This document shows, piece after piece, positions 48,404 to 57,248 of a stretch of 64,000 bases of DNA. The position numbers were made by a program, and so were the translations under genes. Positions within the stretch are counted from its first letter, which is position 1, and each line of letters begins with the position of its first letter. The stretch lies in contig NZ_CAMJUE010000001.1 in the NCBI RefSeq assembly GCF_946408925.1, forward strand, positions 1-64,000. Reading direction: 5' to 3'. Source of the DNA: an uncultured Methanobrevibacter sp. (lineage in GTDB: Archaea > Methanobacteriota > Methanobacteria > Methanobacteriales > Methanobacteriaceae). The notes beneath the pieces were generated by a model that did no database searches, was not told the origin of the DNA, and was given only the letters and a program-made list of their open reading frames with translations.

Positions 48404-49252
48404 ATGTCAAATTTAGATTTTAATGATGCTATTAACAATTTATCAAATGATGATGTTAAAGTTAGAAAAGAAGCAATAGAATCATTGGTCGGCATTACTG
48501 ATGAACAAGCAATTGAACCGTTAATAAAAGCAACCACTGATGACAATGCTCAAGTCAGATTTAAAGCAGCTGAAATTTTAGGCAGCATGGGTGACATGGC
48601 TGTTGGTAAACTGATTGAAAAGTTTGAAAATGCAGAAGGAAAAGACAAACGTTTTCTTGCATTTGCTCTTAAAGAAACTGAAGACAAAAGAGTCATCCCA
48701 TATTTTGTTGATGCAACTGGTGATGAAGATTTTGGTGTTAGAAAAGTTGCAGTACGTGCACTGGGTGAACTTCAAGCAACAGATGAATTGGATTCAATTG
48801 CAAAATGTCTTGAAGATGAGGATTGGGGTGTCAAACTGGCAGCTATTCAGGCATTGGGAGATCTTGCAACTGATGAATCCATTAAATTAATTAAAGATGC
48901 AAGAAAAGCTGAAGATGATAAGGACTTTAAAAAATCATGCAATAAAGCTATCAAAAAAGCACAAAAAAGACAAAAAGCAATGGCATCTGGAAAAGCTGTT
49001 GTAAAAGTTATTCCAATGAGTACAATCAAGGAAATGGAAAAAACAAATGTTCAAAAAGCTATTAAAGAATATGAACGATATGTTGAAGCAAAACAAACTA
49101 AAGATGCTCCATATAAAAGATTATGTGTTTTATACAGAAAAACTAATGACTATGACAATGAAGTTAGGGTTATAAATGCTGCAATCGAAGTCTTTGCAGA
49201 CAATGATAAAAAACGCGCATACTTTGAAAAAAGATTGGCAAAACTGAAATAA
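48404..49252 (+). CDS. HEAT-repeat protein
   Basis: The protein has 282 aa. From residue about 10 to 180 it shows tandem HEAT/PBS-lyase-type repeats: VRKEAIESLVGITDEQAIEPLIKA, VRFKAAEILGSMGDMAVGKLIEKF, VRKVAVRALGELQ, VKLAAIQALGDLA. The C-terminal part is helical and TPR-like (AIKEYERYVEAKQTKDAPYKRLCVLYRK). It is a protein-protein interaction scaffold without enzymatic motifs; partners are unknown. It stands alone, meeting the convergent nitrilase-type gene end to end. Confidence 0.8.
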   Translation: MSNLDFNDAINNLSNDDVKVRKEAIESLVGITDEQAIEPLIKATTDDNAQVRFKAAEILGSMGDMAVGKLIEKFENAEGKDKRFLAFALKETEDKRVIPYFVDATGDEDFGVRKVAVRALGELQATDELDSIAKCLEDEDWGVKLAAIQALGDLATDESIKLIKDARKAEDDKDFKKSCNKAIKKAQKRQKAMASGKAVVKVIPMSTIKEMEKTNVQKAIKEYERYVEAKQTKDAPYKRLCVLYRKTNDYDNEVRVINAAIEVFADNDKKRAYFEKRLAKLK

Positions 49253-50080
49253 TTATTTTTGAATGACTTCATAGAGATCTTCCCTTTTATTTTTTAAAAC
49301 AGGAAGTTCCTCTCTAACTTTTTTTATTTCATCCAAATCAATTTCGCAAATAATCAACTCTTCTTTTTCACTAGATTGCAGGATAACTTCTCCCCAGGGA
49401 TTAGTTACGATGGAATGACCATAACTATGATATGATGCACTTTCATTTAGTGCAGGTGCAACGCCAATGCAGAAAACCTGGTTGTCAAGGGCTCTTGAAC
49501 GAAACAGGAGTTCCCAATGAGCGGGACCTGTTGTCATATTAAATGCTCCTGGATAAATTAAAATTAATGCTCCGTTTTCAACCATTATTCTTGCTAATTC
49601 CACAAAACGAACATCGTAACATATGCCTATTCCAATCTTTCCAAATTCCGTTTCAGCAAGGGTAAATTCATCTCCGGAGGTTAACACATCGGATTCTTTA
49701 AATGTGATTTTGTCTTTAACATCAATATCAAAAAGATGCATTTTCCTATGTTTTGCCAGTATTTTTCCTTGCCGGTCAAATAGATAACTGGTATTGTATA
49801 GTTTATCGTCTTTTCTTTCAGGAATGGAACCTGCCAGAATATGGACATTATACTCTTTTGATAGTTTGGAAATCTTATTTAAAGTGTAGCTATTTTGTTC
49901 CTCTTCTCCATATTCAATAAATTTATCATTAGAATAAGGACAGTTGAACATCTCAGGCAATATTATGAAATCAACATTTTTACTTGCACTTTCACATATC
50001 ATTGTGCTGGCTTTTTTAAGATTTGCCTTTTTATCATCTATTACATTCATTTGGCAAAGAGCAAGTTTAATTTTAGTCAT
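49253..50080 (-). CDS. Carbon-nitrogen hydrolase (nitrilase superfamily)
   Basis: The protein has 275 aa. The Glu-Lys-Cys triad is seen in IILPEMFNCPY, AKHRKMHLFDID and GIGICYDVRFVEL. The pattern closely resembles omega-amidase/Nit2-like members, which hydrolyse alpha-ketoglutaramate or deaminated glutathione; the exact substrate cannot be set by eye. The stop codon is directly next to that of the HEAT-repeat gene on the other strand. Length is normal. Confidence 0.88.
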   Translation of the reverse strand: MTKIKLALCQMNVIDDKKANLKKASTMICESASKNVDFIILPEMFNCPYSNDKFIEYGEEEQNSYTLNKISKLSKEYNVHILAGSIPERKDDKLYNTSYLFDRQGKILAKHRKMHLFDIDVKDKITFKESDVLTSGDEFTLAETEFGKIGIGICYDVRFVELARIMVENGALILIYPGAFNMTTGPAHWELLFRSRALDNQVFCIGVAPALNESASYHSYGHSIVTNPWGEVILQSSEKEELIICEIDLDEIKKVREELPVLKNKREDLYEVIQK

Positions 50081-50124
50081 TTTAACACATTAAAAATAGA
50101 AAAAAAGTATGAATGAAATCATAC

Positions 50125-50829
50125 TTATGCGATATCTGCTGAATTTATGGTATTTTCAATAGCTTCAGAATTAATGGAATTTTCAGAAGTTCCAGTTATT
50201 TTAAAGACATATAATTGTCCATCACTAAACATTGAAACATATCTTGTATAATCTCCATTAGCATTTCCAAAAATCATGTTTGAAGCGTTTCTGCCATCTA
50301 AAGTTATTGTTTCGACAAGTTCAACATAATCGCCAGTTGTTTGAGCATAATCAATTCTTTGTTGAGTTATATCTTTTAATGATTTGGCATCACTAGTAAT
50401 GTTATAATACTCTATTGTTGTATTTTCTTCATTCTGGAAAAATATAGCTCCAGGATGTTGTTCATCAGTTCCATTCACTTGTTTCCAACTGCTTGGATAT
50501 TTGAATGAAAAATTGTTTGCTTTAAACTCATGTAACTCATTTGATTGAATTACGGGATTTGAGTTGTAGCTATTATTTGATCCTGTAAGTAGTATTCCGC
50601 AAATAACAATAAAAGTTATAGCTAATATTATTCCAATAAGTAATTTCTTTTCTTTCAGGATACTAATTGTATCTTTGTCATTGGAAGTTTTTTTAACTTC
50701 AGGCTCTTTTTTAAAGATATCCTCTTTTTTAGGAGCCGCAACTTTTGCTTTTGGGAATTTATAACCACAATTTCCACAAATAGGAGCACCATCATAACTA
50801 GGATTTCCACATTCAGGACATTTTTTCAC
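50125..50829 (-). CDS. Zinc-ribbon membrane protein with PsbP-like domain
   Basis: The protein has 234 aa. The N-terminal zinc ribbon (CPECGNPSYDGAPICGNCGYKF) is cytoplasmic. One transmembrane helix follows at about residue 70 (LLIGIILAITFIVICGILL). The C-terminal domain (FKANNFSFKYPSSWKQV, VELVETITLDGRNASNMIF) fits PsbP/DUF1795-like domains, probably outside the membrane. This layout is common in Methanobrevibacter; function unknown. A GGAGG ribosome binding site precedes the start. Confidence 0.7.
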   Translation of the reverse strand: MKKCPECGNPSYDGAPICGNCGYKFPKAKVAAPKKEDIFKKEPEVKKTSNDKDTISILKEKKLLIGIILAITFIVICGILLTGSNNSYNSNPVIQSNELHEFKANNFSFKYPSSWKQVNGTDEQHPGAIFFQNEENTTIEYYNITSDAKSLKDITQQRIDYAQTTGDYVELVETITLDGRNASNMIFGNANGDYTRYVSMFSDGQLYVFKITGTSENSINSEAIENTINSADIA

Positions 50830-50898
50830 AGCTTAACCTCCATTAAATTTTACATTTAATTTTTATAATATAAAAATATATTTAATTAATGTGATAGT

Positions 50899-51378
50899 AT
50901 GGCAGATGATGAAATTATTAATCTTGATGATATAAATTATGCAGTTTATAAAATTGGTGAATGGAAAAACCATTATGAAATCAATCAAATCGGTTTGTCT
51001 CATGAAATTCCAGTTACAAAAAATACAATAACTCATATTAAATTTTCAATGGATGAAATTAGGGCTTCTCAATTTGATTTATCCGATAAAACAGTTAACG
51101 GATTTGTTGCAATTGCGATGCAGTTGAATCCAAATGTTCAGAAAATGGAACTTGATGATATTGTTGAACTGGAGCAACAGGAATATCAAAACATTCTGGA
51201 TGAATTGGAGAATCTTGAAGTTTTAGATGATGATGGAACTATTCCTCTTGAAACCGATGAATATCTAATTTATAAATTGGAAAAGGATTGTCATGTGACA
51301 ACTTCAATTCCGGCAAATGAATTTACAAAAAAATTCTACCAAGATGAATTAAAAAGAATTGAAGATGCTTTAGATTAA
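50899..51378 (+). CDS. Hypothetical acidic protein
   Basis: The protein has 159 aa, is soluble and acidic, and has no signal peptide or membrane helix. It shows no motif I recognise. Its last four bases overlap the 3' end of nucS on the other strand. It is divergent from the zinc-ribbon protein gene. It looks like a real gene by codon pattern and clean start. Confidence 0.6.
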   Translation: MADDEIINLDDINYAVYKIGEWKNHYEINQIGLSHEIPVTKNTITHIKFSMDEIRASQFDLSDKTVNGFVAIAMQLNPNVQKMELDDIVELEQQEYQNILDELENLEVLDDDGTIPLETDEYLIYKLEKDCHVTTSIPANEFTKKFYQDELKRIEDALD

Positions 51379-52157
51379 AAGAAATCTAAAGTTACTTTTT
51401 TATCTCTTTTTAACTCACGAGGAGGTTTAACGGATACAAACTCAATGCCTTCCTCTTCAATCATTTCCAGTGCATCATCCATAATTGACGGTGCAACAAG
51501 AAGACCTCTTATTTTTTTCTTTTCAGCTTCAACTTCTCTTAAGTAATCGTTTTCTGTGTTTTCTAAATCTTGAATGTAACGCATTAATTGTTTTACGGCA
51601 TTTACTCCAGCTTTTCTAGCTTTCAATTCCAATATCATTAAATTATTATCGGTGTCTTTTCCTAAAATGTCAATAAATCCATGTTCAACACTGTACTCTC
51701 GTGCAGTGGGGGTAAATCCTTCTTCAATGATGTGGGGCTTTTCCATAATCATATCTCCCATATCTTTTTCATAACCTGCCTGTTCAAGCTCTTCAAAATC
51801 TTCGATATTGGCATAGGTGATGAACTGGATTTGTTTAATTTCAACAGTCAATAACTCTTTAGGAGTTCTTCTGTGACTTTCTAAAAATAATGTGTCGTTT
51901 TTAATATATTGTCTTGTTCTTGATTTTGGAGGTTGCCAATTTACCGGTTCTACCTTTTTGTCCTGATGAATTAAAAATGCTCCATCAGGTTTAATCATGA
52001 TTATACGTTCTCCCCAATCAAGTTCACTTAACGCTCTACCTTCATAGTTTACTTTACAGCATGCAAATATAGTTATTGTGGCTCTTTTTCTAAGAGCCTC
52101 TTCGATTAAATCATATGCCTCGTGGCAATTCGGTTTTTCTAAAATTTTATATTTCAT
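51375..52157 (-). CDS. nucS: Endonuclease NucS (EndoMS)
   Basis: The protein has about 260 aa. The N-terminal half is the dimerisation/DNA-binding domain ([30 protein letters not shown]). The C-terminal RecB-like nuclease domain has the catalytic set [11 protein letters not shown] and [11 protein letters not shown], followed by QLMRYI. Archaeal NucS/EndoMS cuts mismatched or branched DNA, in many archaea together with PCNA. The C-terminus KKVTLDFF is a good PIP-box candidate. The ATG at 52157 is preferred over the adjacent GTG. Confidence 0.92.
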   Translation of the reverse strand: MKYKILEKPNCHEAYDLIEEALRKRATITIFACCKVNYEGRALSELDWGERIIMIKPDGAFLIHQDKKVEPVNWQPPKSRTRQYIKNDTLFLESHRRTPKELLTVEIKQIQFITYANIEDFEELEQAGYEKDMGDMIMEKPHIIEEGFTPTAREYSVEHGFIDILGKDTDNNLMILELKARKAGVNAVKQLMRYIQDLENTENDYLREVEAEKKKIRGLLVAPSIMDDALEMIEEEGIEFVSVKPPRELKRDKKVTLDFF

Positions 52158-52278
52158 CACAATAACATTGTTTAGATTAATTTAAATAATTTGTTTTTGA
52201 TATCAATAAATAAGATTCAATGGGGGAATTTAAATTTACGATGATGAATATTTTGAAAATAAAAACGAAAATTATCAA

Positions 52279-53223
52279 TTGGATTCATTTGAATTTGAAA
52301 ATGGTGAAGTTTTAAGAGATGTAAATGTCGAATACATGACTTTTGGAACTCCGATTTATGATGAAGACGGTTCAATAACTAATGCAATCATTTATTGTTC
52401 AGGTTCTCTAGGTAATTATTCCGGAGTGAAAAAATTGGCGCCTTTGGTGGGTAAAGGTGATGTTTTTGATGAGAATAAATACTTTTTCATATCTCTAACT
52501 GCATTAGGATCTCCAAATTCATGTTCTCCTTCAACAACCGGTTTAAAAAATAAATTCCCTAAATATTCAATTTTGGATGTTGTTAATTTTCAAAAAAAAT
52601 TTTTAAAAGAAAAATTCCGCATTGACCATGTCTTGGGCATAATCGGTAATTCAATGGGCGGTTTTGTTGCTTTAACTGCAGCTATTTATTATCCGGATTA
52701 TGCAGATTTCATAATGCCTGGTGTAAGTAGTTATAAAGTGGCGGGACATGATTATATCCTTTCCAAATTTGTTGATGAAATCATAACTTCCGATCCGGAT
52801 TATGCAAAAGGTGAAATGACATATTCATTAATCAGAACTTTAAGATTGGCAAATCTGGCTGAATTTAATTTTGGACTTTCTAAAGAAGCTTTAAGAAAAA
52901 TGTCTAATGAAGAGTTGTCAGCTGAATTGGAAAACTTCGGAAATGAAATGTTGGAAATTGATATTTATGATTTAAAATATTGCAATAAATCCTGTATGAA
53001 TTTCAATGTTGAAAATGAGCTGGACAAAATCAAATCAAAGGTTTTAATCATTTCATGTAAACAGGATCCTCATTTTCCACCGGAACTTGATGGCATTCCG
53101 ATGTGTGAGATGATTGATGATGCTCAAATAATCATAATGGATTCGCAATTGGGGCATTTATGTTTCAATGAGCTTGAAAGCATTTCTGATGATTTGAACG
53201 AATTCATGGATAATTTCAGGTGA
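52279..53223 (+). CDS. MetX-like alpha/beta hydrolase, catalytic triad present
   Basis: The protein has at least 314 aa. The fold matches homoserine acetyltransferase (MetX)-like hydrolases: ALGSPNSCSPSTTG, LGIIGNSMGGFVALTAA with the nucleophile Ser, SCKQDPHFPPEL with the likely Asp, and LGHLCF with the His. TTG 52279 is the first normal start, but similarity with the paralogue at 53603 reaches further upstream, to an ATT at 52234 after GGGGGAATT. The true start is therefore open. The gene is followed after 4 bp by a 90-aa ORF and then by the degenerate paralogue. Substrate unknown. Confidence 0.75.
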   Translation: MDSFEFENGEVLRDVNVEYMTFGTPIYDEDGSITNAIIYCSGSLGNYSGVKKLAPLVGKGDVFDENKYFFISLTALGSPNSCSPSTTGLKNKFPKYSILDVVNFQKKFLKEKFRIDHVLGIIGNSMGGFVALTAAIYYPDYADFIMPGVSSYKVAGHDYILSKFVDEIITSDPDYAKGEMTYSLIRTLRLANLAEFNFGLSKEALRKMSNEELSAELENFGNEMLEIDIYDLKYCNKSCMNFNVENELDKIKSKVLIISCKQDPHFPPELDGIPMCEMIDDAQIIIMDSQLGHLCFNELESISDDLNEFMDNFR

Positions 53224-53227
53224 TTTG

Positions 53228-53500
53228 ATGATTGTAAAAATTACCAATTATGGGCAGGGTGATGAAAATTTTGTCGAATATCTTGTCTCTGACCTATCAC
53301 GGGAGCAAATAGCATTTTTAAATGAAAATCTGGTTGAAAAAACGGAAATTATAGAAAATAATCTTTTAATAACCATGTATTTTGCAGATGAATTATATCC
53401 ATTTCAAAGTGAGGTTGCAAAATTTCGACTGGATGATTTCATTTCAAGAGAGGAAATTGAAATGAATGTATTTTTATCGAGTTTTTTAGATGATATGTAA
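53228..53500 (+). CDS. 90-aa acidic protein between two MetX-like genes
   Basis: The protein begins MIVKITNYGQGDENFVEYLV and has no known motif. The ATG at 53228 has AGGTGAT upstream, partly inside the 3' end of the preceding hydrolase gene; the track's TTG is one codon earlier. The close coupling suggests a function linked with the MetX-like protein. It is acidic, soluble, and without cysteine or membrane segment. Confidence 0.6.
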   Translation: MIVKITNYGQGDENFVEYLVSDLSREQIAFLNENLVEKTEIIENNLLITMYFADELYPFQSEVAKFRLDDFISREEIEMNVFLSSFLDDM

Positions 53501-53602
53501 AATTTAGTTTTCTTTTTTGAAGTATTGTTTAATTTATTGGAAATTTTTATATATCTTGGTTGAGTTAATATTAATTATATAAGATTATCATAAGGGATGG
53601 TT

Positions 53603-54598
53603 ATGGTTAATAGAAATGATGCATTTCGGGGGTATGAGAAGTATACTATGAATCAATTTGAATTTGAGTCAGGTAGAATTCTTGAAAATGTTGTTGTGGA
53701 ATTTTCAGCAAAGGGAACACCGAAATATGATGATGAAGGTAATATCAATAATGCTATAATTTACTGCCATCCGTTTACGGGGAATTATACTTCATTAGGA
53801 GACATTTATAAACTTACTGCTGAAGGAAAACCATTTGATTTCAATGAATATTACTTTATCGCAATCACCAAGTTAGGATTTCCAGATTCCTGTTCTCCAT
53901 CCACCACTAATTTGAAACATCACTTCCCTAAATACAATATTAGAGACCGTGTTAATTTTATAAGACAATTTCTAAAGGAACGATTCGATTTGGATAGGGT
54001 GCACGGCATCATGGGTAAAGGATTAGGTGGTTATGAGGTATATACTTGGGCTTGTGAGTATCCGGATGAAATGGATTTCATAATGGCCATAGGGACATGT
54101 TTTAAAACAAACGGTTATCGTTATGTTATTTCAAAATGCATGGAAAGCATAATTGAATCCTCGGATGATTTTTACTCAGAAGTATATACTGATTCATTAT
54201 CCAGAATGATGGTTTCAGTTAACCGATTATTGTATTCAAATCATTTTTCTAAAAAATTATTCCAAAATATGACAAATGATGAAATTGATGTTTTAATGGA
54301 TGATTTTGTTGATGAAGGATTGTTCATTGACATTTATGATTTTAAATTAAATAATGATGCTATTTTGGATTATAATATTGAAAACAAATTGGGAGACATC
54401 AAAGCAGAAACATTGGTTGTTAGTTCAGATGCAGATATGTACTACACTCCGGAATTTGATGTCTTGCCTTTGGATGATTTGATTGAAAACTCTACTGTGA
54501 TAATGTTCAATGCAAATGATGAAGAAATAGATTATAATGACTGTTCCATTATAGAAGACGACATTGAAAATTTTTTAAATAAAATTAAAAATAAGTAG
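53603..54598 (+). CDS. Degenerate MetX-like paralogue lacking Ser and His of the triad
   Basis: The protein has about 331 aa and is similar throughout to the gene at 52279: FEFESGRILENVVVEF, KLGFPDSCSPSTTNLKHHFPKY, FDLDRVHGIMGKGLGGYEVY. The nucleophile elbow reads GKGLGG where the paralogue has GNSMGG, so the Ser is gone. The C-terminal LGHLCF is replaced by DEEIDYND, so the His is gone as well. The Asp-region (SSDADMYYTPEFD) stays. The frame is intact, which suggests a kept non-catalytic role. The ATG at 53603 is preferred (AAGGG upstream). Confidence 0.75.
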   Translation: MVNRNDAFRGYEKYTMNQFEFESGRILENVVVEFSAKGTPKYDDEGNINNAIIYCHPFTGNYTSLGDIYKLTAEGKPFDFNEYYFIAITKLGFPDSCSPSTTNLKHHFPKYNIRDRVNFIRQFLKERFDLDRVHGIMGKGLGGYEVYTWACEYPDEMDFIMAIGTCFKTNGYRYVISKCMESIIESSDDFYSEVYTDSLSRMMVSVNRLLYSNHFSKKLFQNMTNDEIDVLMDDFVDEGLFIDIYDFKLNNDAILDYNIENKLGDIKAETLVVSSDADMYYTPEFDVLPLDDLIENSTVIMFNANDEEIDYNDCSIIEDDIENFLNKIKNK

Positions 54599-54614
54599 CT
54601 AGTTTAACTAGCTA
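54596..54614. terminator. Palindrome carrying both stop codons of convergent genes
   Basis: TAGCTAGTT, one T, AACTAGCTA is a perfect 9-bp inverted repeat. Its first TAG is the stop of the plus-strand MetX-like gene and its last CTA is the TAG stop of nadA on the minus strand. It probably serves as a short bidirectional terminator. Confidence 0.5.
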
Positions 54615-55538
54615 TTTTGAAACATCCAACATGTGCTGAACTGCTTTTCTAGATTTGTCAGCAACATCTTTTGGTAATGTGACTTCCGGAGCCTCATTAA
54701 CAAGTGAATCTCTAATTTTTTCAAGTGAATGCAACTTCATAGTTTCACATATTGCTCCTTCAAGCAACGGATACAATTTTTTGCCCGGAACTTCTGAGTT
54801 GATTCTTGTAATCATGTCAATCTCAGTTCCTATGACAAATTCTTCCCTGTCACTTTCGGCAATGTGTCTTAGCATTCCTCCGGTAGACATCACAACATCA
54901 CATGCCTTTTGAACTTCGATATTACATTCCGGATGACAGATTATCTCAGCATTAGGATACTGTTCCCTTTTAAGTTCAACATCTTCAACATGGAACAATC
55001 TGTGAACGTAACAATGTCCGTCTTTTGGAACTGGAATGATTTCTTTATTGATTTTATCGGCAACATGGGTTCCTAAGTTTTTATCAGGTCCGAATAATAT
55101 TTTGTCATGAGGTAAGCTTTCTGCAACTTTAACAGCATTTGCAGAGGTACATAAAGTGTCTGCATGCTGTTTTGCCTCAGCAATACTGTTTACATAAAGG
55201 ATCACACCGGCATCCGGATGTTCTTCTTTAGCTTTTAATAACTCTTCTTCAGGCAGCATATGTGCCATTGGACATTCCGCTTCCATAGTAGGTATTACAA
55301 TTTTTTTATCTGGATTTAATATGAATGCAGTTTCGGCCATAAAGTCCACACCACAGAAAATCACTAAATCTTTATCATCAATTTCAGACGCTTTGATGCA
55401 TAGTTCCAGTGAATCTCCAAGAAAATCAGCTATTTCTTGGACTTCTTTTGGCTGATAATTGTGTGCAAGGATAATTGCATTTTTTTCTTCTTTTAATTTC
55501 AAAATCTCATCTTGTAGGGAGTTATTCATCTGTTTCAC
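54612..55538 (-). CDS. nadA: Quinolinate synthase
   Basis: The 308-aa 4Fe-4S enzyme condenses iminoaspartate with dihydroxyacetone phosphate in NAD synthesis. The NadA pattern is clear: AIILAHNYQPKEVQEIADFLGDS, VIFCGVDFMAETAFIL, CPMAHM, ICHPECNIEVQKACD, STGGMLRHI and GAICETMKLHSL. The cluster cysteines are among those listed. Its start overlaps the 3' end of the mscS-type gene by 17 bp. nadC lies 1.7 kb away on the other strand. The L-aspartate oxidase/dehydrogenase partner is not in the window. Confidence 0.95.
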   Translation of the reverse strand: MKQMNNSLQDEILKLKEEKNAIILAHNYQPKEVQEIADFLGDSLELCIKASEIDDKDLVIFCGVDFMAETAFILNPDKKIVIPTMEAECPMAHMLPEEELLKAKEEHPDAGVILYVNSIAEAKQHADTLCTSANAVKVAESLPHDKILFGPDKNLGTHVADKINKEIIPVPKDGHCYVHRLFHVEDVELKREQYPNAEIICHPECNIEVQKACDVVMSTGGMLRHIAESDREEFVIGTEIDMITRINSEVPGKKLYPLLEGAICETMKLHSLEKIRDSLVNEAPEVTLPKDVADKSRKAVQHMLDVSK

Positions 55539-56283
55539 CTATTTGCATATATTTTCTTATATCATTTGTAATTATTAGTTTATATTTGTCTTTATCATTA
55601 AAATTATTTACCCAAAACGATACTTTTATTTTGCTTTGTTTAAAACTGATTTCTTTTCCATAAACATCTGGCTTAGGATTGTCTGAAATTTCGGGATAGC
55701 TTTCCATTTTATTGATAATGTATTCTCTGAAATCCACAATATCAATATTCAGGGGCAATCCTGCAAAAATATCCACTCTATACATTTCAGGGTTTTTATA
55801 TTCAAGATATTCGTTATTTGTCAAAATTGAATTCGGAACATTATTTTTAACTCCATAATCGTCGGTAATTGTAGTGGATCTAAGGGATATTTTTTCAACA
55901 TAACCTTTCTCGCCATTGATTTCAATTGTATCTCCCACTTTAACGCTGCGATCCAAAATCAACATGATTCCTGAAAATAAATTTGAAATTATATCTTTTG
56001 CAGCAAAACTCACTGCAATACCTACGATACCTAAACTTAACAAAGTGCCTGCAAGATTAATTCCAAAGAACTGCAAAATGGCCATTAATGCTACAAAATA
56101 AATTATGGCACATATAATGTCTCTTATAAGATAGATTGCAGTCATATCTTCTTTAAATCTTTTCATTTTGTTCATATAATGAGCAATAAGTCTGGTCAAG
56201 ATATATGTGGTCACTATAATCAATAATATATTGATTAGTGTCATTAGTGTATCTGATGGGATAAATGTGTTTATATCAATCAT
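55522..56283 (-). CDS. MscS-family mechanosensitive channel
   Basis: The protein has 253 aa. Three N-terminal helices end in the pore-lining segment (GTLLSLGIVGIAVSFAAKDIISNLFSGI), followed by the beta domain (RSVKVGDTIEINGEKGYVEKISLRSTTI), as in small MscS channels. It would release solutes on hypo-osmotic shock. Its start overlaps the rnz stop by 4 bp and its end overlaps nadA, so the three are one transcription unit without obvious functional link. Confidence 0.9.
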   Translation of the reverse strand: MIDINTFIPSDTLMTLINILLIIVTTYILTRLIAHYMNKMKRFKEDMTAIYLIRDIICAIIYFVALMAILQFFGINLAGTLLSLGIVGIAVSFAAKDIISNLFSGIMLILDRSVKVGDTIEINGEKGYVEKISLRSTTITDDYGVKNNVPNSILTNNEYLEYKNPEMYRVDIFAGLPLNIDIVDFREYIINKMESYPEISDNPKPDVYGKEISFKQSKIKVSFWVNNFNDKDKYKLIITNDIRKYMQIGETDE

Positions 56284-57179
56284 AATTCAATTTCCATAAA
56301 ATCGTTCGCTAATCTGGTATTTTCAAAGACGCTTTGGGCTTCTTTTAACATGATTTCTGCGTAATCATCACTATAACGTGTGCTGATATGTGTTAAAATC
56401 AATTCTTTGCTGTTTGAATCTTTCGCTACATATGCTGCATCAATAGATGTTGAATGCGCATATTCTTCTGCATTGGTGTAATCCTGTTTGAGAAATGTTG
56501 ATTCATGAATAAGTATGGTGGAGTCACGTGCAAGCATAATCATTTCTTCACAAGGTCTGGTGTCTCCAGAATAAGTTATTTTAATGCCTTTCCGGGGTTC
56601 TCCAAGTACCTGTTCGGGTTTTATAATTCTTCCATCAATTTCAACCTCTTCTCCATTGTGTAAACGTCCAAAAGCAGGACCTACAGGAACGCCTAATTCA
56701 ATTGCTTTATCTCTTAAAAATCTGGGTTTTTTCTTCTCTTCAATTGCATATGCAAGAGCAGGCACATTATGCTTGACCCGTTGCGCTTGAATAAAGTACT
56801 CTTCATTATCTTCAATAATGCCTGAATCTATTTCAATGAATTCAACTGGATATTCAATTGCACAATAACCTAGGGAGTATATTGCATCCTTAATTTTATT
56901 CAAACCTTTAGGTCCGTATATGGTCAATTTTTTCTCTCTACCATTCAGACTCATTGATTGGAGAAGTCCTGGAAGTCCTAAAATATGATCTCCATGATAA
57001 TGTGTAAGGAATATTTTAGAGATTTTCATAGGACTGATATTAGTTTTCAAAATCTGTTTTTGTGTTGCTTCACCACAATCAAATAAAAAAACTTCACCAA
57101 ATGCCTTAAGAGCAATTGATGGATGGTTCCTATCTTTTGAATGAACAGCAGAAGAAGTTCCTAAAAATATTATCTCCAT
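56280..57179 (-). CDS. rnz: Ribonuclease Z (tRNA 3'-end processing)
   Basis: The 299-aa metallo-beta-lactamase-fold enzyme cuts the 3' trailer from tRNA precursors. Motifs: EIIFLGTSSAVHSKDRNHPS, FDCGEATQKQI, LTHYHGDHILGLPGL (zinc motif), TYSGDTRPCEEM, LIHESTF and ILTHISTRYSD. Length matches the short form of bacteria and archaea. It heads the rnz-mscS-nadA unit, divergent from nadC. Confidence 0.94.
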   Translation of the reverse strand: MEIIFLGTSSAVHSKDRNHPSIALKAFGEVFLFDCGEATQKQILKTNISPMKISKIFLTHYHGDHILGLPGLLQSMSLNGREKKLTIYGPKGLNKIKDAIYSLGYCAIEYPVEFIEIDSGIIEDNEEYFIQAQRVKHNVPALAYAIEEKKKPRFLRDKAIELGVPVGPAFGRLHNGEEVEIDGRIIKPEQVLGEPRKGIKITYSGDTRPCEEMIMLARDSTILIHESTFLKQDYTNAEEYAHSTSIDAAYVAKDSNSKELILTHISTRYSDDYAEIMLKEAQSVFENTRLANDFMEIEL

Positions 57180-57248
57180 AATTTAATCACTTATATATTT
57201 GTTAAAATAATATATATTCATAATTATATTAAATTTTTAGGTGATTTT

